A DNA stretch of 64,000 bases from Amphirosellinia nigrospora (taxonomy: Eukaryota; Ascomycota; Sordariomycetes; Xylariales; Xylariaceae). The notes under the pieces were generated by a model. It worked only from the letters and a program-made list of their open reading frames with translations. It was not told the DNA's origin and did not search any database. The translations under genes were made by a program, and so were the position numbers. The DNA is taken from NCBI GenBank assembly GCA_004123355.1, contig SCHM01000002.1, positions 6,731,569 through 6,795,568 on the forward strand, given 5' to 3'. Shown piece by piece: positions 12,983-25,900 of the stretch; the stretch's first letter is position 1; each line of letters begins with the position of its first letter.

Positions 12983-13474
12983 TTATCTTCCACCCCGGCC
13001 GCTGGCCCTTGCTCGGCTGACCGTTGCACGTCCTCTGGCCAAGCCGACACCGCGACCTCGGGCATTGCGACTTCGGAACATGGGCGCGTTTCTAGAAGAG
13101 ATGTTAGTGGCGCTTCGCACAAGAAGTCCGGGGCCTGGACAAAACAGAAGTTGACGAACTTTAACATATCCGGTACAATAAAGAAGCGAACGTGGCTGCC
13201 ACGGATGTATACTTGGTCCAGATGGCTGACACGGCCGTCACGCGCTGTTACGGTGATGTCCTTGAGTTGTACATTCATGTTATCCTCGGCTGTGCAAAGA
13301 CACTGTTAGCAGCCAGCACGGCCATTGGTACGCCATCGCTCGCGTATAAGGGGAAGGAATGCCTACCTCGAGCAGCTTGCCGCGATACGTCTGGCCAGAC
13401 GTGATCTCGAGCGTGACGATGTGACCTTGCGCCTCGTTCAGGAGCTTAATCGGGATGCCGATTGTGGACGTCAT
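12983..13474 (-). CDS. SMD3: Small nuclear ribonucleoprotein Sm D3
   Basis: This is a core spliceosomal Sm-ring subunit. Exon 1 (13367-13474) encodes the Sm1 half, [20 protein letters not shown] to RGKLLE. Exon 2 (about 13160-13289) gives [12 protein letters not shown] and the Sm2 signature [17 protein letters not shown]. Exon 3 (12983-13091) gives [20 protein letters not shown] and an RG-rich tail, as in other Sm D3 proteins, where Arg methylation and SMN-like binding occur. The exon 2/3 intron has a GTTCGT donor, a CTAAC branch site and a CTAG end. The three exons sum to one base short of an open frame at the exon 1/2 junction, so a base is probably missing beside that splice site, or the acceptor is shifted. 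Length of about 115 residues is normal. Start codons of SMD3 and WRS1 are 562 bases apart on opposite strands. Confidence 0.9.
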
Positions 13475-14036
13475 GATGGGCGGCTAGGTGGATCGCGTGT
13501 GATGAGAGGTCGGAATAGTAGAAGTGCGCGTCTGGTGAAAGGCGTTGGAGTTCTGGCTTCGGTGCTAATTATGTGATGCTTGAAGCTGTGAGCTTTTGAT
13601 CGTGATACACAGTTTGGTATTCAGCGGCGGGCACTTTCAATTGACCATACCTAAGGCACAACCACAGCTCCCACTCGTTGCGGCAAGCTTAGGTGGAGAA
13701 AGGATTTTCCGCACCAGCTAGATAGGTTAGGTACCTAGGTACATTCAAACTCTGCACAATATGCAATAGGTGCTGTATCTTTATATCAAGTACTATCTTA
13801 ACCCCACCTGCACCTGCCCGGCACCGGTCGCGACCCCTGCCCTCCAAATCCCATCATACGGACAATGCCCCTCCATTGACTTAATCGTCACATTCCACGC
13901 CGCCGGTATAACTTAGCAATTAGTCATTGTGACTCACCTCCGACCTTTCTTAACAATTATTTAATACGTTCGGTCTCAATTTTCCCAATTCCCTCTTGAA
14001 TTGCCGTACGTTATAGAATAGTTGTCCCGCGCAATC
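13475..14036. promoter_or_regulatory. Divergent promoter region, SMD3 / WRS1
   Basis: This region carries the promoters of a splicing gene and a translation gene. It contains the perfect 12-base palindrome GTACCTAGGTAC at 13731-13742, an instance of the recurring CCTAGGT motif, and a C-rich tract near 13800-13860. No TATA box stands out. Confidence 0.5.
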
Positions 14037-15956
14037 ATGGCCTCTCAATTGGAGGCGGCCACGGCCGAAGTCCCACCCGTCGCGAACCCGGACGTCGCGA
14101 ACCCCCGTCCAGCAAGCAGACTGTCGATCCCTGGAACGTTTCAGGCGCAGTTGGCGAGGATGGAAAATTGAAGGCGATCGACTACAAGAAGCTGGTGGAG
14201 GAGTTCGGAACCAAGCTCATAGACCAAGAGATCCTCGACAGGTTCGAGCGAGTCACCGGCCACAAACCCACAGGTTCCTAAGACGCCAGATCGTCTTCAG
14301 TCAGAGAGACTTGGAGGTCATACTCGACCGCTATGAGAAGGTATGACATGGAACTCACTGTTAGCTACTACTGTCGTCTAATTGTATGTAGGGGAACCCT
14401 TCTTCCTATACACTGGCCGTGGCCCCAGTAGCGACTCGATGCACATTGGTCACACACAGATCTTCGACTTCTGCAAGTTAGTAGTTTCTCATGCACCCAC
14501 GTATACTATATTACGGGACTAAATGTAGTGTACTAGATGGATACAAGATGTCTTCGACGTTCCTCTCATTATCATGCTCACGGACGGTCAGCAGAGACGT
14601 GCCACTCTCGAGTGTCTCACTTCGCAAACTAACAATTAACCTATAGACGAAAAGTTTTGTTCTCAGAAAAGCGTACAGTCGAAGAGGTTATTGGTTATTC
14701 GCATGATAACTGCAAAGATATTATTGCGATAGGCTTTGACCCGGATAAAACCTTCATTTTCTCAGATTACGAGTTCATGGGGGGTGCGTTCTACCGCAAC
14801 GTCACACGGTTCTCGAAGGTGAGCATTCTTTTCTCGGTTTGGCAACTTCAAAGTATCCGCAGTGAAACTTTGGGCCTAAATCAGGCCATGGAAGCCTTAT
14901 ATAGTCTGGGGACATTGCCAGATCACTTTCGGCATGGTAATGGCTAACTTGGAGTGCTATAGCTCGTCACATATAATACAGCTAAGGCTGTGTTCGGTTT
15001 CGACGAAAGGTGCGTGCTCAACACTCCTGAAGCAGCTATGATGGCGCCACTTTTCCATTTATTCCATGATGACTTACTTAACCATAGTTCGAACATTGGC
15101 AAAATCCACTTTGCCAGTATTCAGGGCAGCACATCATTTGCCACATCATTCCCTCACATCTTCGGCGATAACGAAAAAGAGACGGCAAAGATTCCATGTC
15201 TCATTCCATGCGCCATCGATCAGGATCCCTATTTCCGTTTGACGCGTGACTGTGCATCGCGGTTAAAATACGCTAAGCCGTCGTTGATTCATTCACGTTT
15301 CCTAGATGCGCTACAGGGCCCTGGCTCTAAGATGTCGGCGAGTATCGATACTTCGGCCATCTTTATGAAAGATAGCCCCAACCAGATTAAAAACAAAATC
15401 AACAAATATGCGTTCTCCGGTGGGCAAGACACAGCAGAGGAACAGCGGAAATTGGGTGGCAACCCAGATGTTGATGTCGCTTACCAGTACCTACAATTCT
15501 TCTTGGAGGATGACGAGGTATGTCGTTCACCGGATCCCATGTAGACTGCAAACTCACAACCAGTAGGAACTAGCCAGGCTGGGCCAGGAGTATAGAGAGG
15601 GCAAACTCCTGACCGGAGAGGTTCGTTTCTTCATTCTCCAGGATTATGGATCGCAACTAACAGCCTCATAGCTCAAGGCAATCTGCATCAAGGAACTACA
15701 GGAGTACGTAGGGGCTTTCCAAGACAGGAGATCCAAAGCAACGGATGATATAGTCAAACATTTCATGTCAGTTCGGCCTCTAAAATGGAAAGGAAACCCT
15801 AAAGTAGAGAGAGTCGTACCAGTCACGGCTAATCAAGAGGAGGGTGCTTGGGATGGGAAACTCACAAAGAATCAACTCAAGAAACTAGAGAAAGAGAAGA
15901 TGATAGCTGCTAAGAAAGCTGCAAAGGCCGTAGAAAAGGCCGCCCCAGCATCATAG
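14037..15956 (+). CDS. WRS1: Cytosolic tryptophanyl-tRNA synthetase
   Basis: This class I synthetase charges tRNA-Trp. The start [14 protein letters not shown] leads into the eukaryotic N-terminal region, then [21 protein letters not shown] (HIGH-equivalent), [48 protein letters not shown] and the KMSAS form of the KMSKS loop ([11 protein letters not shown]). The C-terminal tail is Lys/Ala-rich. Introns include one after YEK (ending near 14390), one after DFC, one before LVTYNTAK (exon resumes at 14963) and 15010-15087. One-base losses break the frame in three places: a C run near 14106, a C run near 14270 and a T run near 14655. In each case the conserved protein continues in the next frame, so sequencing error is the likely cause. 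No presequence is visible, so this should be the cytosolic enzyme. Identity is very sure. Confidence 0.92.
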
Positions 15957-16534
15957 AGTCTATTCAAGATCAGCAAAACCAAAAACCAAAACAAAGTTGC
16001 CAACCGAATAATACAGTTCGAACTCCGAAATAAAACATCAGAAGTCTGAGGCTTCAATTAAACTTATAAATTGGGGGGAAGATACCTAATCCATCTAGTA
16101 GGTGAGCGGTGATTGGTTCATCGTCATCTGCCAAGACGAGCCGTCGAGTGTGATTTTACGGAACTAAAGATTCACAGACAGCCAAGACAGCCAGAGTAAG
16201 TCCAGCATAAACACACAATTCTAAACTTATCCAACAAGTAAAGGGACAAGCCTGATAATATCTTGTCTGTTGATATAGATTTCTAGGTCAGCAATAGCTG
16301 ATAGATACTGTTTTATGGGATATTAGAAGATATTTGCTTACAAGGCCTGGACTGATTAAACATTACGGCTACAGCATGAGGAAACAATAATTATTCCCAT
16401 TCCAGCAAAGTTGTATTATTTCGACGTATTTCAGCTTACATCGATTTCTTAACACTTGTGTCCACCGGTTTTTACATCCACAGCCATCTCATCCATCTCT
16501 GTTTAGACAACCACTCGACAGCTTGTGAAATAAA
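15957..16534. other. Intergenic, convergent
   Basis: AT-rich DNA of about 580 bases between WRS1 and the membrane-protein gene, which end towards each other. No gene, repeat or RNA seen. Confidence 0.55.
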
Positions 16535-18108
16535 TCAACACAACTTCCTGTTAGGCACCTCAAGCGACTGAGCAGGATGATCACAGTGGCAGTAGCTTCT
16601 GAGCGATGATGTTTTACCTGGCTCTGTAGGCGCGGTTGATAGTACCAGTGTCGTGTCGGTTGCCTGCGAAGTGCCCTCAAAGGCCGAGCCTTTACGAAAT
16701 TCAGTTATCGGCAGAACGGGCAGAGGGTCTTGTTTCTTGCGTCGATTCGAAGTCCGGGTAGGGCCCGAGTTACGTTTCTTCGATTTTACTTGATCCATAA
16801 TGATCTTTCGGAGAACAGGAATGCAAGCAGCCACAATCGAGTAGCCGGGCTCAAAGAAATTAAATAGGAATCCTCCAACAGAATAGACTAATGACTATAT
16901 TAGGACTAACCAAGCTACATGTTCAAGATGGGGTATAATAACTTACACGGCTGATGATCATACGACTGGTAGGAAAGGCGCACCAGAATTACCAATCGTA
17001 CCATGCCAGAAATGAGGGATCTGGAAAAGAGTGAGCAGATTATTGTCTGAAGAGGGAATAAAGGCACTCACGCGCAACCGAAGCTCATCGCGGTTGCTAA
17101 TCCGATCTTCTCAAATCGCTTGAGCTCAAGCGAGTGCACGATCTTCCAAGGCAGGATTGTGAGATACACATCCAAGACACATGACAAAACTATTGGTTGT
17201 AAGTGCTTGGCCAACCTATCCATATAATGGGCTCCTAGGTCGCTTACGCTGAACTGTAAGCCGAAAAGATGTGACCGACTCAAAAGTGATGCACCCCTCT
17301 ACCGCGGTGCTTTGCAATCGAAAGGGCTCGGACGGGCCATCGCAATCTTGTACCCAATAAGTCCATGCTTGAACAACGAACATAATATCGATGACAAAGA
17401 TGTACAGCCCAAGGCTGCACTTCCACCATCCTGATGTCAGTCGCATGAAGGTGATTCCCAATGAGGTCTTGCTGAAGGCCAGAGCGAAAGAGTTGAAGAG
17501 GCCCATCAAGCTGCCCGTCACTATTGTATCAAGTCAGTAACTGATATACCTCTGGATGGCGGCGAGGGGTTTGGAATTACCAAGCCAATTAGCAACTTGC
17601 AAATTCCGTCACTTCACAGAGACAGCGGTGGAGTGAGCGGCTGGCACTTACAAACGATACCGGGAGCTGCGGCAGTAGTCACGTTAGGCTCGAGCTTGTA
17701 CCGAATCCATTCCCGAATCGTGACGCTGTTGCCAACTACACACAGCTGAAATACAAGATGGTTAGCTAACGCTTCTTTGGAGCGTGCAGTCGACTTCTTC
17801 TTTTGCCTCTCTTTCCAGTCCTTTGGAGGGCAAGGAATAGATCTTACAAGCGCGGCGATGAGCAAATAATCATCGGACCACAAATGACGACGTCCTCGAA
17901 ACAAGTGGTAGTAGATGCGCACCGTCACCAGAGAAGAGGCTAGTCCAACACAGACCCAAACGGCTAGCTCTAATCTTGGACTGTTCCCGTCTTTGCTCAG
18001 AGCGGTTTCCACATCCGGCGCCACCACTGGAAGCATGACTCCTCCAGTCCAATTCATCTTGGCTGTTGTGTTGCAGTTGGTACCAATCTGATGTGCCGAG
18101 TTTGTCAT
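16535..18108 (-). CDS. Rhodopsin-domain integral membrane protein (PTH11-related)
   Basis: A multi-exon gene for a seven-helix fungal membrane protein of the family that carries the fungal 'rhodopsin' domain and includes PTH11-like receptors. The N-terminal exon has an extracellular part with possible N-glycosylation sites and a helix reading LELAVWVCVGLASSLVTVRIYY, then the family hallmark RRHLWSDDYLLIAAL. Later exons give LFNSFALAFSKTSLGITFMRL, WKCSLGLYIFVIDIMFVVQAW with WVQDC, FSVSDLGAHYMDRLAKHL and LSCVLDVYLTILPWKIV. The last exon encodes a basic, Ser/Thr-rich cytosolic tail. Introns lie between these blocks; their exact ends are not all settled, and the final stop could move if a weak intron near 16620 is used. 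Members act as surface sensors in plant-associated fungi, but most are untested. It is distant from the second member at 42.7-43.9 kb. Confidence 0.75.
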
Positions 18109-19431
18109 GAATTGCCCGTTGGAGAGGCCAAGTCAACTTGCGGAAGTGGCGGCGGTGAAACTACTTTGGACCAAGAAAACCGCGTGGGTGGTGTTGTGCC
18201 TAAGGTAGAGAAGGACGGAAGTGGTATAGTTACATACCAGATAGAATAAAAAGGGACCGCAAGAGTGTTGATGTCGAGGAAGTTGTGGCTGGTAGGTGTT
18301 AGGGAAGGTACCTAGGTAGGTAGCATTCTTACATTATCTCTGGGTACTTATAGTTAAGCATAGAAAACCCACGTTGATGCTTCGGGGTACTCTCTGCATG
18401 ATTGAATATATTGACTTCAAGTTTTCATATTCCTACCGCAACCTTATACGACCTAGGTATTACATCTTCATATAAACCAGTACTATATAAACGACAACAG
18501 CAATCAAGCTAGGGGAAGGGCACAAGATTAAATGATTATATAGTCTATTTAATCGACTTAATAAGATATCTTTGCGGATTGCTCATCGCCATTTTATGTT
18601 CATGCTTGCTATTACTATAGGCTAGACGTATCCTCCTCCAGCTCTTCTAGAATTAGCTGTCTATTGTAGTTATGAGCCCGTTATTCCCTAATTGGATATG
18701 CAGCATGTAGCACCCTGAAGTCAAAAAGGTACTCATCACTAAGTTGGTTCGTTACTTGCACACATTATCTCTTCCTATTATCACCTCTGGTTATAGTCAT
18801 GATATGTTCTCTAGTCTTCTTCAAGAATAATTTATATCACTGAGAACACCAAGGACATCAATAAATTTGGCGGTAGCGTATTGGGAGAAGTTTTTGGAAT
18901 TCTTATTAGATATAATAGTTATTTTTACACGTAGGGGTTTGACTTGCATTACAAACTGGCCTGGTGTTTGAATGCATGGAAATCTCACTTCTTGCAGCAG
19001 CTACTCTATCTAGACCGGAGTAAGTGGCAAGAGCCACTCAATGTGCCCTTTACTAAGAAAACTTCATGGTTAGAATAAAAGCAGCTAGCTAGGTGCTTGA
19101 GCAAATAATTTGAATTAGCGAATGCCCATTTCAAAATAGAGAAGCTTTTTATCTTTGTTCCTTTTAGAATCGCTAATATATATATATATGTATATAATTT
19201 AGTAGCGGGGTAAGTAGCTGTACCAACGCGCTACCAAATACGGCTAGACAACAAACCTTAATTACCATCAGATGACTCCGCGTGGTAGTCGCGTTCTTTG
19301 TTCAGTGAATTTGCTTAGTGGGAAGGTCCCAACATTGCAAGTCGCGTTAATTGCTTTCCTGATTTGGTCCCTCATCTACTCTTCTTCAATCCAATACACA
19401 CGCCAGATATGAAACCTTGTCTGCTCTCACC
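18109..19431. other. Intergenic DNA between divergent genes
   Basis: About 1.3 kb of AT-rich DNA upstream of both the membrane-protein gene (-) and the Rad9-like gene (+). It holds two CCTAGGTA motifs (near 18310 and 18451) and an (AT)n run at about 19176-19196. No coding signal seen. Confidence 0.55.
19176..19196. repeat. (AT)n microsatellite
   Basis: A short alternating TA run interrupted by one G (TATATATATATATGTATATA-like) in intergenic DNA. Confidence 0.8.
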
Positions 19432-22400
19432 ATGACCCGCAAGTCGGCGGCGAGGTCTCTTCTTGCAGCAGAACGACGAGCCCTGGCTGGCGAGAATGAG
19501 AGCCAGGATAGCCAGGAGAAATTGCTTTTTCTGATTCAGGAACATGGGATTGGCGTGGTAGGTGGCGACCAATATGCACATCATTCTACTCCCTGTCCTG
19601 GCCAATGACAGCTGACAATGTGCATCCTCATAGACCACTAGTTCACCAACTCCCGACGATGAGCCTTCGCGGCCTGTCAAAGGTAACAAACGCAGCCACG
19701 GTCTTATAGAAAATGAATATCTCTGTCTCTAACACTTTTTGCTTTTGTTAGGACTCACTAGCGCGCCGACTTCACATCCGGCCGTCGCGAGCAAGCAGCA
19801 ACAAGCCTGGGTAAGCTAGACACATTGACCCTATCACCAAAGCACGGACGCTGCAGGGGATTATTTCTTTTCTTATGTATTTGTATCTACAAGGGTGGCA
19901 CTGATGACGAAATTTAAGCGTTTGGAAAACGCGTCCCACACGCCTTCACATCTAAATATCACCAACGATAACGCCAACGCCAACGCCAATGTCAATGCCG
20001 ACACAGACATAGACCCTGTGACCGCTTTCGCGTCAGTGGCGAAGAGATCAAGCGAGCAACGTCGCGAGATTAGATCTTCCATATCCCTACCTACCCCCAC
20101 CAACCCACGCGATGCCTGGCCGGTGGATAAATCAATCAGCCCACAAACACGAGACGATGCCATACCTCTACCATCTAAGGCACCATTAAAGAAGAAGGCA
20201 AAAGCCATGTCTTCTCAGTCGCCTACTCAGCGAAACGAGGGGCGCAGTTATGAGCAGTATACTCACGAGCCCTCTCAGCCCTCATCCCCACCAAGAAGCT
20301 TCACCGAGGAGCATCGCACTCTGCAAGAGGGGATACGGGCTACGTGAACTTCAAATACCCATTCGAACTACAAGATACCGCACCGGTCGAACCCGACACG
20401 CCATTGCCTCGCAACGACGAACTCGATGCTTTACATGATCGATCGCAGTTCACATCGCAGCTGACCTCGACCCACGCAAACCGTTTTCAACCTGAGACGC
20501 CCGCAGCTCTTCCTAAGCCCTTCATCGCTAGCGGCAATGGACATGTTATGCCTGCGTCCCAGTTATTTGACCAGACCCAACCGACTTCCGCACTCAAGAA
20601 AGCCAGCCCGACATCCTCCCGTCCCTCACCAATCATCTTTAGAGATAATGTGACATCTCCCACTCAACCTGCGTCGTCGCCGCTAAAAATCGAGGCTTTG
20701 GGACTAGTCCACTTGACGCTTATGTGTCGACATCGCCCGGTGCTGCTGAGTGTTCTTCTCGACCACCAACTAGTAGGCCATCCCGATCACCAAGCCCAGA
20801 ATACGCATCAGGTGTAGCTCAAGGCCGAGATGAAGATAAAATAGATAAAACAAGGCTCCCTAAAGTCGGTTCTCGTAAAGGTAGAAGCGGACTGGAACCT
20901 ATCAATGAATACCAGCCATACCGGAAACAAGTTTCAGATAATGAGGCAACAAGATCATCGAGTCAACATAGTTTGGATTCAGATTTTGAGCGAGATGACG
21001 CCGAACTTCGCCGCCAGCGTGCTAGGTCGAAGAAGCAAAAGGCTTCGAAGTCGTTTCCAGAAATCAGTGTGCCTCCACCTAGCTTAAGTAGAGGTAAGGT
21101 TGAAGTACCGTCCACGGACCGAGCTAAACGCTCGAAAGACTTTGCACGCACCGAATCCGAAAAGTACATTGCTCAGTGTCACGAGAAAGATGCCACCAGT
21201 AACGACGGTTCACAAGAGACCGTAGGCGACTCGCAGGATATTGTTGTTCAGCAGAAATCGTCGAATGAGACTGATACTCTAGTTTTCCCGGTTAGAGATG
21301 ACAGCAAAGAACTTCACAAGGACTTCAATCCGCCATTGAGTGCCCCTATAGAAAATCTGGAAGATAAGGAGATGATCCCAGAGACTAGTCCTGCTCCTAC
21401 GTTTGCTGAACCACCCAAACCTTTTGGTGACATAATGAGGGAGAACTCTAGCGCCTCAACCGGCCTTCTCCCATTGTCTTATCCAACACCGTCTACGGAT
21501 GCGTCTGCCGAACCATCAAGTTCATTAAATAAACCCACTCAATCGGAGCGAAATACATCCGCGCCGCCTGGCATTGACCACCAGGCTATTGAGTCGGTTG
21601 CTGTGGTATCCTCACCCTCTATCGTCCTAGCATCATCTCAACAAAGTACTAGACGCCGATCTAGTAGGTTGAATTACACGATAACGCCGTCCTCTTCGGC
21701 AAATCAACCGCTTTTACAATCCGATCCTGGCACAACTTCATCTTCACTGACTGTGCTGTCAACGACGCCAACCATTTCTTCTAGCCTAACCCCAAACACC
21801 GAAGATAATCATGGCGTGGAAACCGCAGACGATACCGTTTCTGTCCCCTCTCCCGCTGCAGAGAGAGGACGGCGCCGAGGGCGCCCACCATCATCGTTAT
21901 CTAAGCCATCGCCGTCTTCAACAAAACTGAAGACATATAAACGACCCCCACAGAATTTTAGGAAAGGGACGCGACATAGCTCTTTATCACCCGATGAATT
22001 GGATAGATCGCCATCGGTGACCGTATCGGAGGATTCCCGAGCTATCACCCGTAACCCACCACGAAAGTCTACCACATTACGCGATTTTCTAACAAAAGGT
22101 GGTTTATTCGAAGGCATGGTGTTTGCAATCTCATTCCAAGAGCGCCATCAGCCCCAGAAATACAAAGATAAATCACTGTCCAAAGGCAGCATTGAACAGA
22201 TAATTCGACAGGAAGGAGGCACTATCCTTGATGACGGCTTCAATGCTCTTTTTGATTTTGACACGCTCCCAACAACTACTAAAGCATCATCTACACCTGT
22301 CTTGTCAAGTTCATTGCACCTCTTAGACAGTGGGACTGGCTTTGCCGCCTTGATAGCCGACGGGCACTCGAGAAAGGTTAAATACATGCAAGCACTTGCC

Positions 22401-22978
22401 TTAGGTATTCCTTGTTTAGCACCAAAATGGGTCACTACATGTGTATCGAAGAAGGAAATAGTCGATTGGTCTTCGTATCTATTATGTGCAGGATCAAGCA
22501 CCCTACTTGGGGACGCGATTCGCTCTCGTAACCTTCAGCCTTACGATGCTTCAACAGCAAGACTTGCGCAGGTCATATCCCAGAGGCCTAAGCTTTTGGA
22601 CGAAAGCAAAATTCTGCTTATAATGAAGAAAACAAAGAATGAAGAGAAGAGACGGCCATATGTCTTTCTCGCACAAGTCCTCGCGCGTCCCTAGTGCGTG
22701 TTAACAGCGTCGAAGAAGCAAGATCCAAGCTACGAGAGTCCGAGTCCGGAAATAAAGCCTTTGATTGGGTCTACGTAGACGATCATCTTCATGATGCAAG
22801 GACCGCGCTGTTTGGTTCTGAAACAGGCGAGGGAACTTCAAAGAAACGGAAGCGTATAAGTACGGATACAGGCGCGGGTAATCAGCCACCGAAGCGGATT
22901 AGGACTCTAAACGATGAGTTGGTCATCCAGAGCTTAATTCTAGGTAGGCTGATTGAAGAGGACGAGATGGAGGGCTAG
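19432..22978 (+). CDS. Rad9/Crb2-like DNA-damage checkpoint adaptor with BRCT region
   Basis: A long gene whose protein has the build of the fungal Rad9/Crb2/53BP1 checkpoint mediators: three or four small N-terminal exons (MTRKSAARSLLAAERRALAG onward), a long disordered middle rich in Ser, Thr and SQ/TQ pairs (targets of ATM/ATR kinases), and a C-terminal BRCT region. BRCT-type sequence is seen in GLFEGMVFAISF, then GGTILDDGFNALF, LALGIPCLAPKWVTTCV and DWSSYLLCAGSS; a second repeat ends FDWVYVDDHLHDAR. An AT-hook-like motif, RGRRRGRPPSS, lies before the BRCT part. The frame slips by one base near 20335 (a G run before DTGYVNF), near 20690 and near 22694, each time continuing in the next frame; error in assembly is the likely cause. 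Family assignment rests on architecture and recalled similarity; the start at 19432 is the first ATG in frame. Confidence 0.68.
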
Positions 22979-25900
22979 GAAGAAGCGTATTGTGCATTCT
23001 ATCGTAAGGGAGTTACTCTGGATCGTATTTCAAGGCGTCTCGGCCTGAGCATCTACAGGAGTTTTTTACGGGTTACAATTTCGCTATTGCATCAGAGGAA
23101 TGCCCATAAGGGCTGTATCGATCATTAATGTACGACGACGGGTCGGGAAGGTAACAAGAGGTACGGACAAAAGGAAGGCGACTAGGCATGCCTCGTACGA
23201 TTACATCTGATATGGTCGTGCGATTTTAGGTAACTGGAACGTTTAAATGTTACAGTACTTCATTATAAGAACCGCGTAACGCAAGTGTACTGTATATTTG
23301 ATGAGGTGGACATCATCATCATCACACAAACCTACGATATAATTCGGTCATGAGTTATTTACGTATCCAATTTCGGGATACGTTGGCTTAGAGATAGAAA
23401 TATAGCCTACGAAGCAATTCTCCCTCTAACTACAATATCACCACTCTCGCCAGCCCTGATAAAATCTGTGTCGAAGGTTTGTACTAGATATATGAAATCA
23501 AGAACGCGGTGGAGACTTTGGCGATGAGATCGAAGCGTTGAGTGCTTCATCGGGCTTTTTTCTTGGTAAATGCTTAATATTCGGGTATTTCTTTGCCGAG
23601 CGGGGTCTGAGTCGATGCGATAACGGTTACAGGACATAAGTTACTACGTAGGTTACGGAATAGACTTCTTTACAAGTTATGGTGTGTTCGACTGTTCCAA
23701 GGCTTTCATCCTGTGCCTTGATTGGAACGTTGAACAGTTTTCTTGGCATTCACCCCCCTGCCCTGGAATGGTTCTATTGCCCGTTCCTATTCCATTTCTG
23801 TGGCGTCTCGTCAATCTTCCTCGGGAAATATTTTCACTCGCTGCCACTGCGATGCTCGGATCTTACGTTCGCGTTTTACTATTGGTGTACTACTCGTAGC
23901 GGCGTCTTAGCCCGGCTGTGATCACACTATAGGTTGAGGTGCTGATGAGGGCCGTATACTATTATATAGACTACGCAAAGGGCCGCCATCTAGCTCCTCA
24001 GCGGGCTAGAATACCTCGTACTATTCATTGTGCGGATTAGGCAATGGAATCCACGTTATCAGCACCCGCGTAGTTGGAATTAAGTAAATGAGAACTGGGG
24101 ATCGTCAGCAACGAGTTGTGCTTGAGTCGGACACACAATACTAAGCGATACAACGTATCCAACCTCGCTTGTTAGTCAAGAAATGGTTTGCATGTCGACT
24201 TGGGGTAGATAAGGTATATATATATTGTATTAAGGCATATAATAGGTTACTCACTATAGCCGTCCATCGGCCGAAGCTTGCTCGGCCAGCCTAGAAGTCT
24301 GCATGCCCCTCATCTTCGCTGCGAAAGACGCCTCCTGTAGATAAGAGCCGGAGTCGGGTCGACCGTTTTCAGCTGCTGTCCTGAATGCGGGTGTGGTACG
24401 GCGGCATGGGAGACCAATCAATCACAAGCATTGCCAGCAAGGAGAGCGGGGGAGGGGAGAATGGGAGGGGCGGGCATGTCCGTGGACTGCGACTATCGAC
24501 TGTCGTGGACCGTGGTAGCTTGAGCTTAAAGGCATTTGCCGACAGCTTACCACCCTAAGTATTAGGGAGTATATTCACATGCATTCATGCTCGTAGGTAA
24601 TATTTTTTCAAATGGAACTAATTTTCGTCCCTAGACACTAGACATGTAGTTTGTTGTTGTCGAATTATAGCATTAAATAGTTCTGCTGAAGTCATACCTG
24701 AACTGGGTAGCTGACTTACACTAAGATAGCGTATAGCTTCCCGGTGACCGCGCTCTCGCCTTGCCTAAATAGGTGCCATGCTTGCATACAAACACGCACC
24801 GCATATGCATCCATATAGACCTGCATGCTTGACCGCCTTACGCCTGGCCTGGTCTAACATCGGTCGCATCGTGCACTGCAGGTTGGGAGAGACGCGACCA
24901 TGGCCAAGTTGGCTCAAGCGCCTTGGGACAATGCATGAGCTCATCCATGCCTTGGCCGGAGAGAAAGGCTGTTCACACACTCACTCGCTAATGCGTCAAT
25001 TGTGATGAATGATTAATCAAGTGACATCAAACTGAAGCCATCAATTGTTTTATCTGAGTGTAATACCGTACCCGAAACAAGGTCAACGGAGCTGACAGGG
25101 GAATGACCAAGGCGTGTAGTTATAGCGATAGCTGGATATAGATAGGAAATCCAAGGCATACCTAGCTAATAAACGACAATATATAGGGATATGACGTGTA
25201 GACTACGGTGAATACTTCCAATTCCATATCACAAGTTTAGATGGAGACCATAATCCAGGAAAGTGACACTCGACTGGTCACACAAGACAGAAGACGTCTT
25301 ACATACTTGTATCAAGCTTGATGAGCATTGAGTCAGTACAACCTCCGCCGAGGATATGCCGCGGCGTTGGCATTTCTGTCGTTCCAGTCTTCTGCGGCTA
25401 CAAGGGTTCAGCCGCGTCATTCAACCATCCATCCTTACCCCAACTTCGATGGCAATCATGGTGTCCCACAACGGTGAAGGGAAGAGGCTGACTCCAATAG
25501 CATGTGCCGGGTAACATTGCATTTTGTCTTAGATCGCATCATTTGCCTATCAGGGCCTATGCAGGAGCCAGATTGACCATCCCAACACAGCTGACAACAT
25601 TGCATTTTGTCTTAGATCGCATCATTTGCCTATCAGGGCCTATGCAGGAGCCAGATTGACCATCCCAACACAGCTGACCTACACCCACTCGACGTCGAAC
25701 ATTTCGTGTTTCCCATTTCCAAGGCATTTGGAGTGTTGGTTTTTTCGCGTTGATCTTTCACGTGACCTTTTCTCGGCCTGTCATTTTCTGCACATCAACC
25801 TTTTGCACTATACACGTTTTTAGCGAACGTTGCTGATCGCCCAATCCACACATACTGGGCTGGGGAATACGCGGGGAAATCGTCAAGGATCATTTCGCAG

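Noticed and set aside
23679-23921. Two overlapping plus-strand frames with aromatic, membrane-like composition
   Set aside because: Both frames are open over the same bases with similar hydrophobic bias, which follows from T-rich DNA; neither has a recognisable family.
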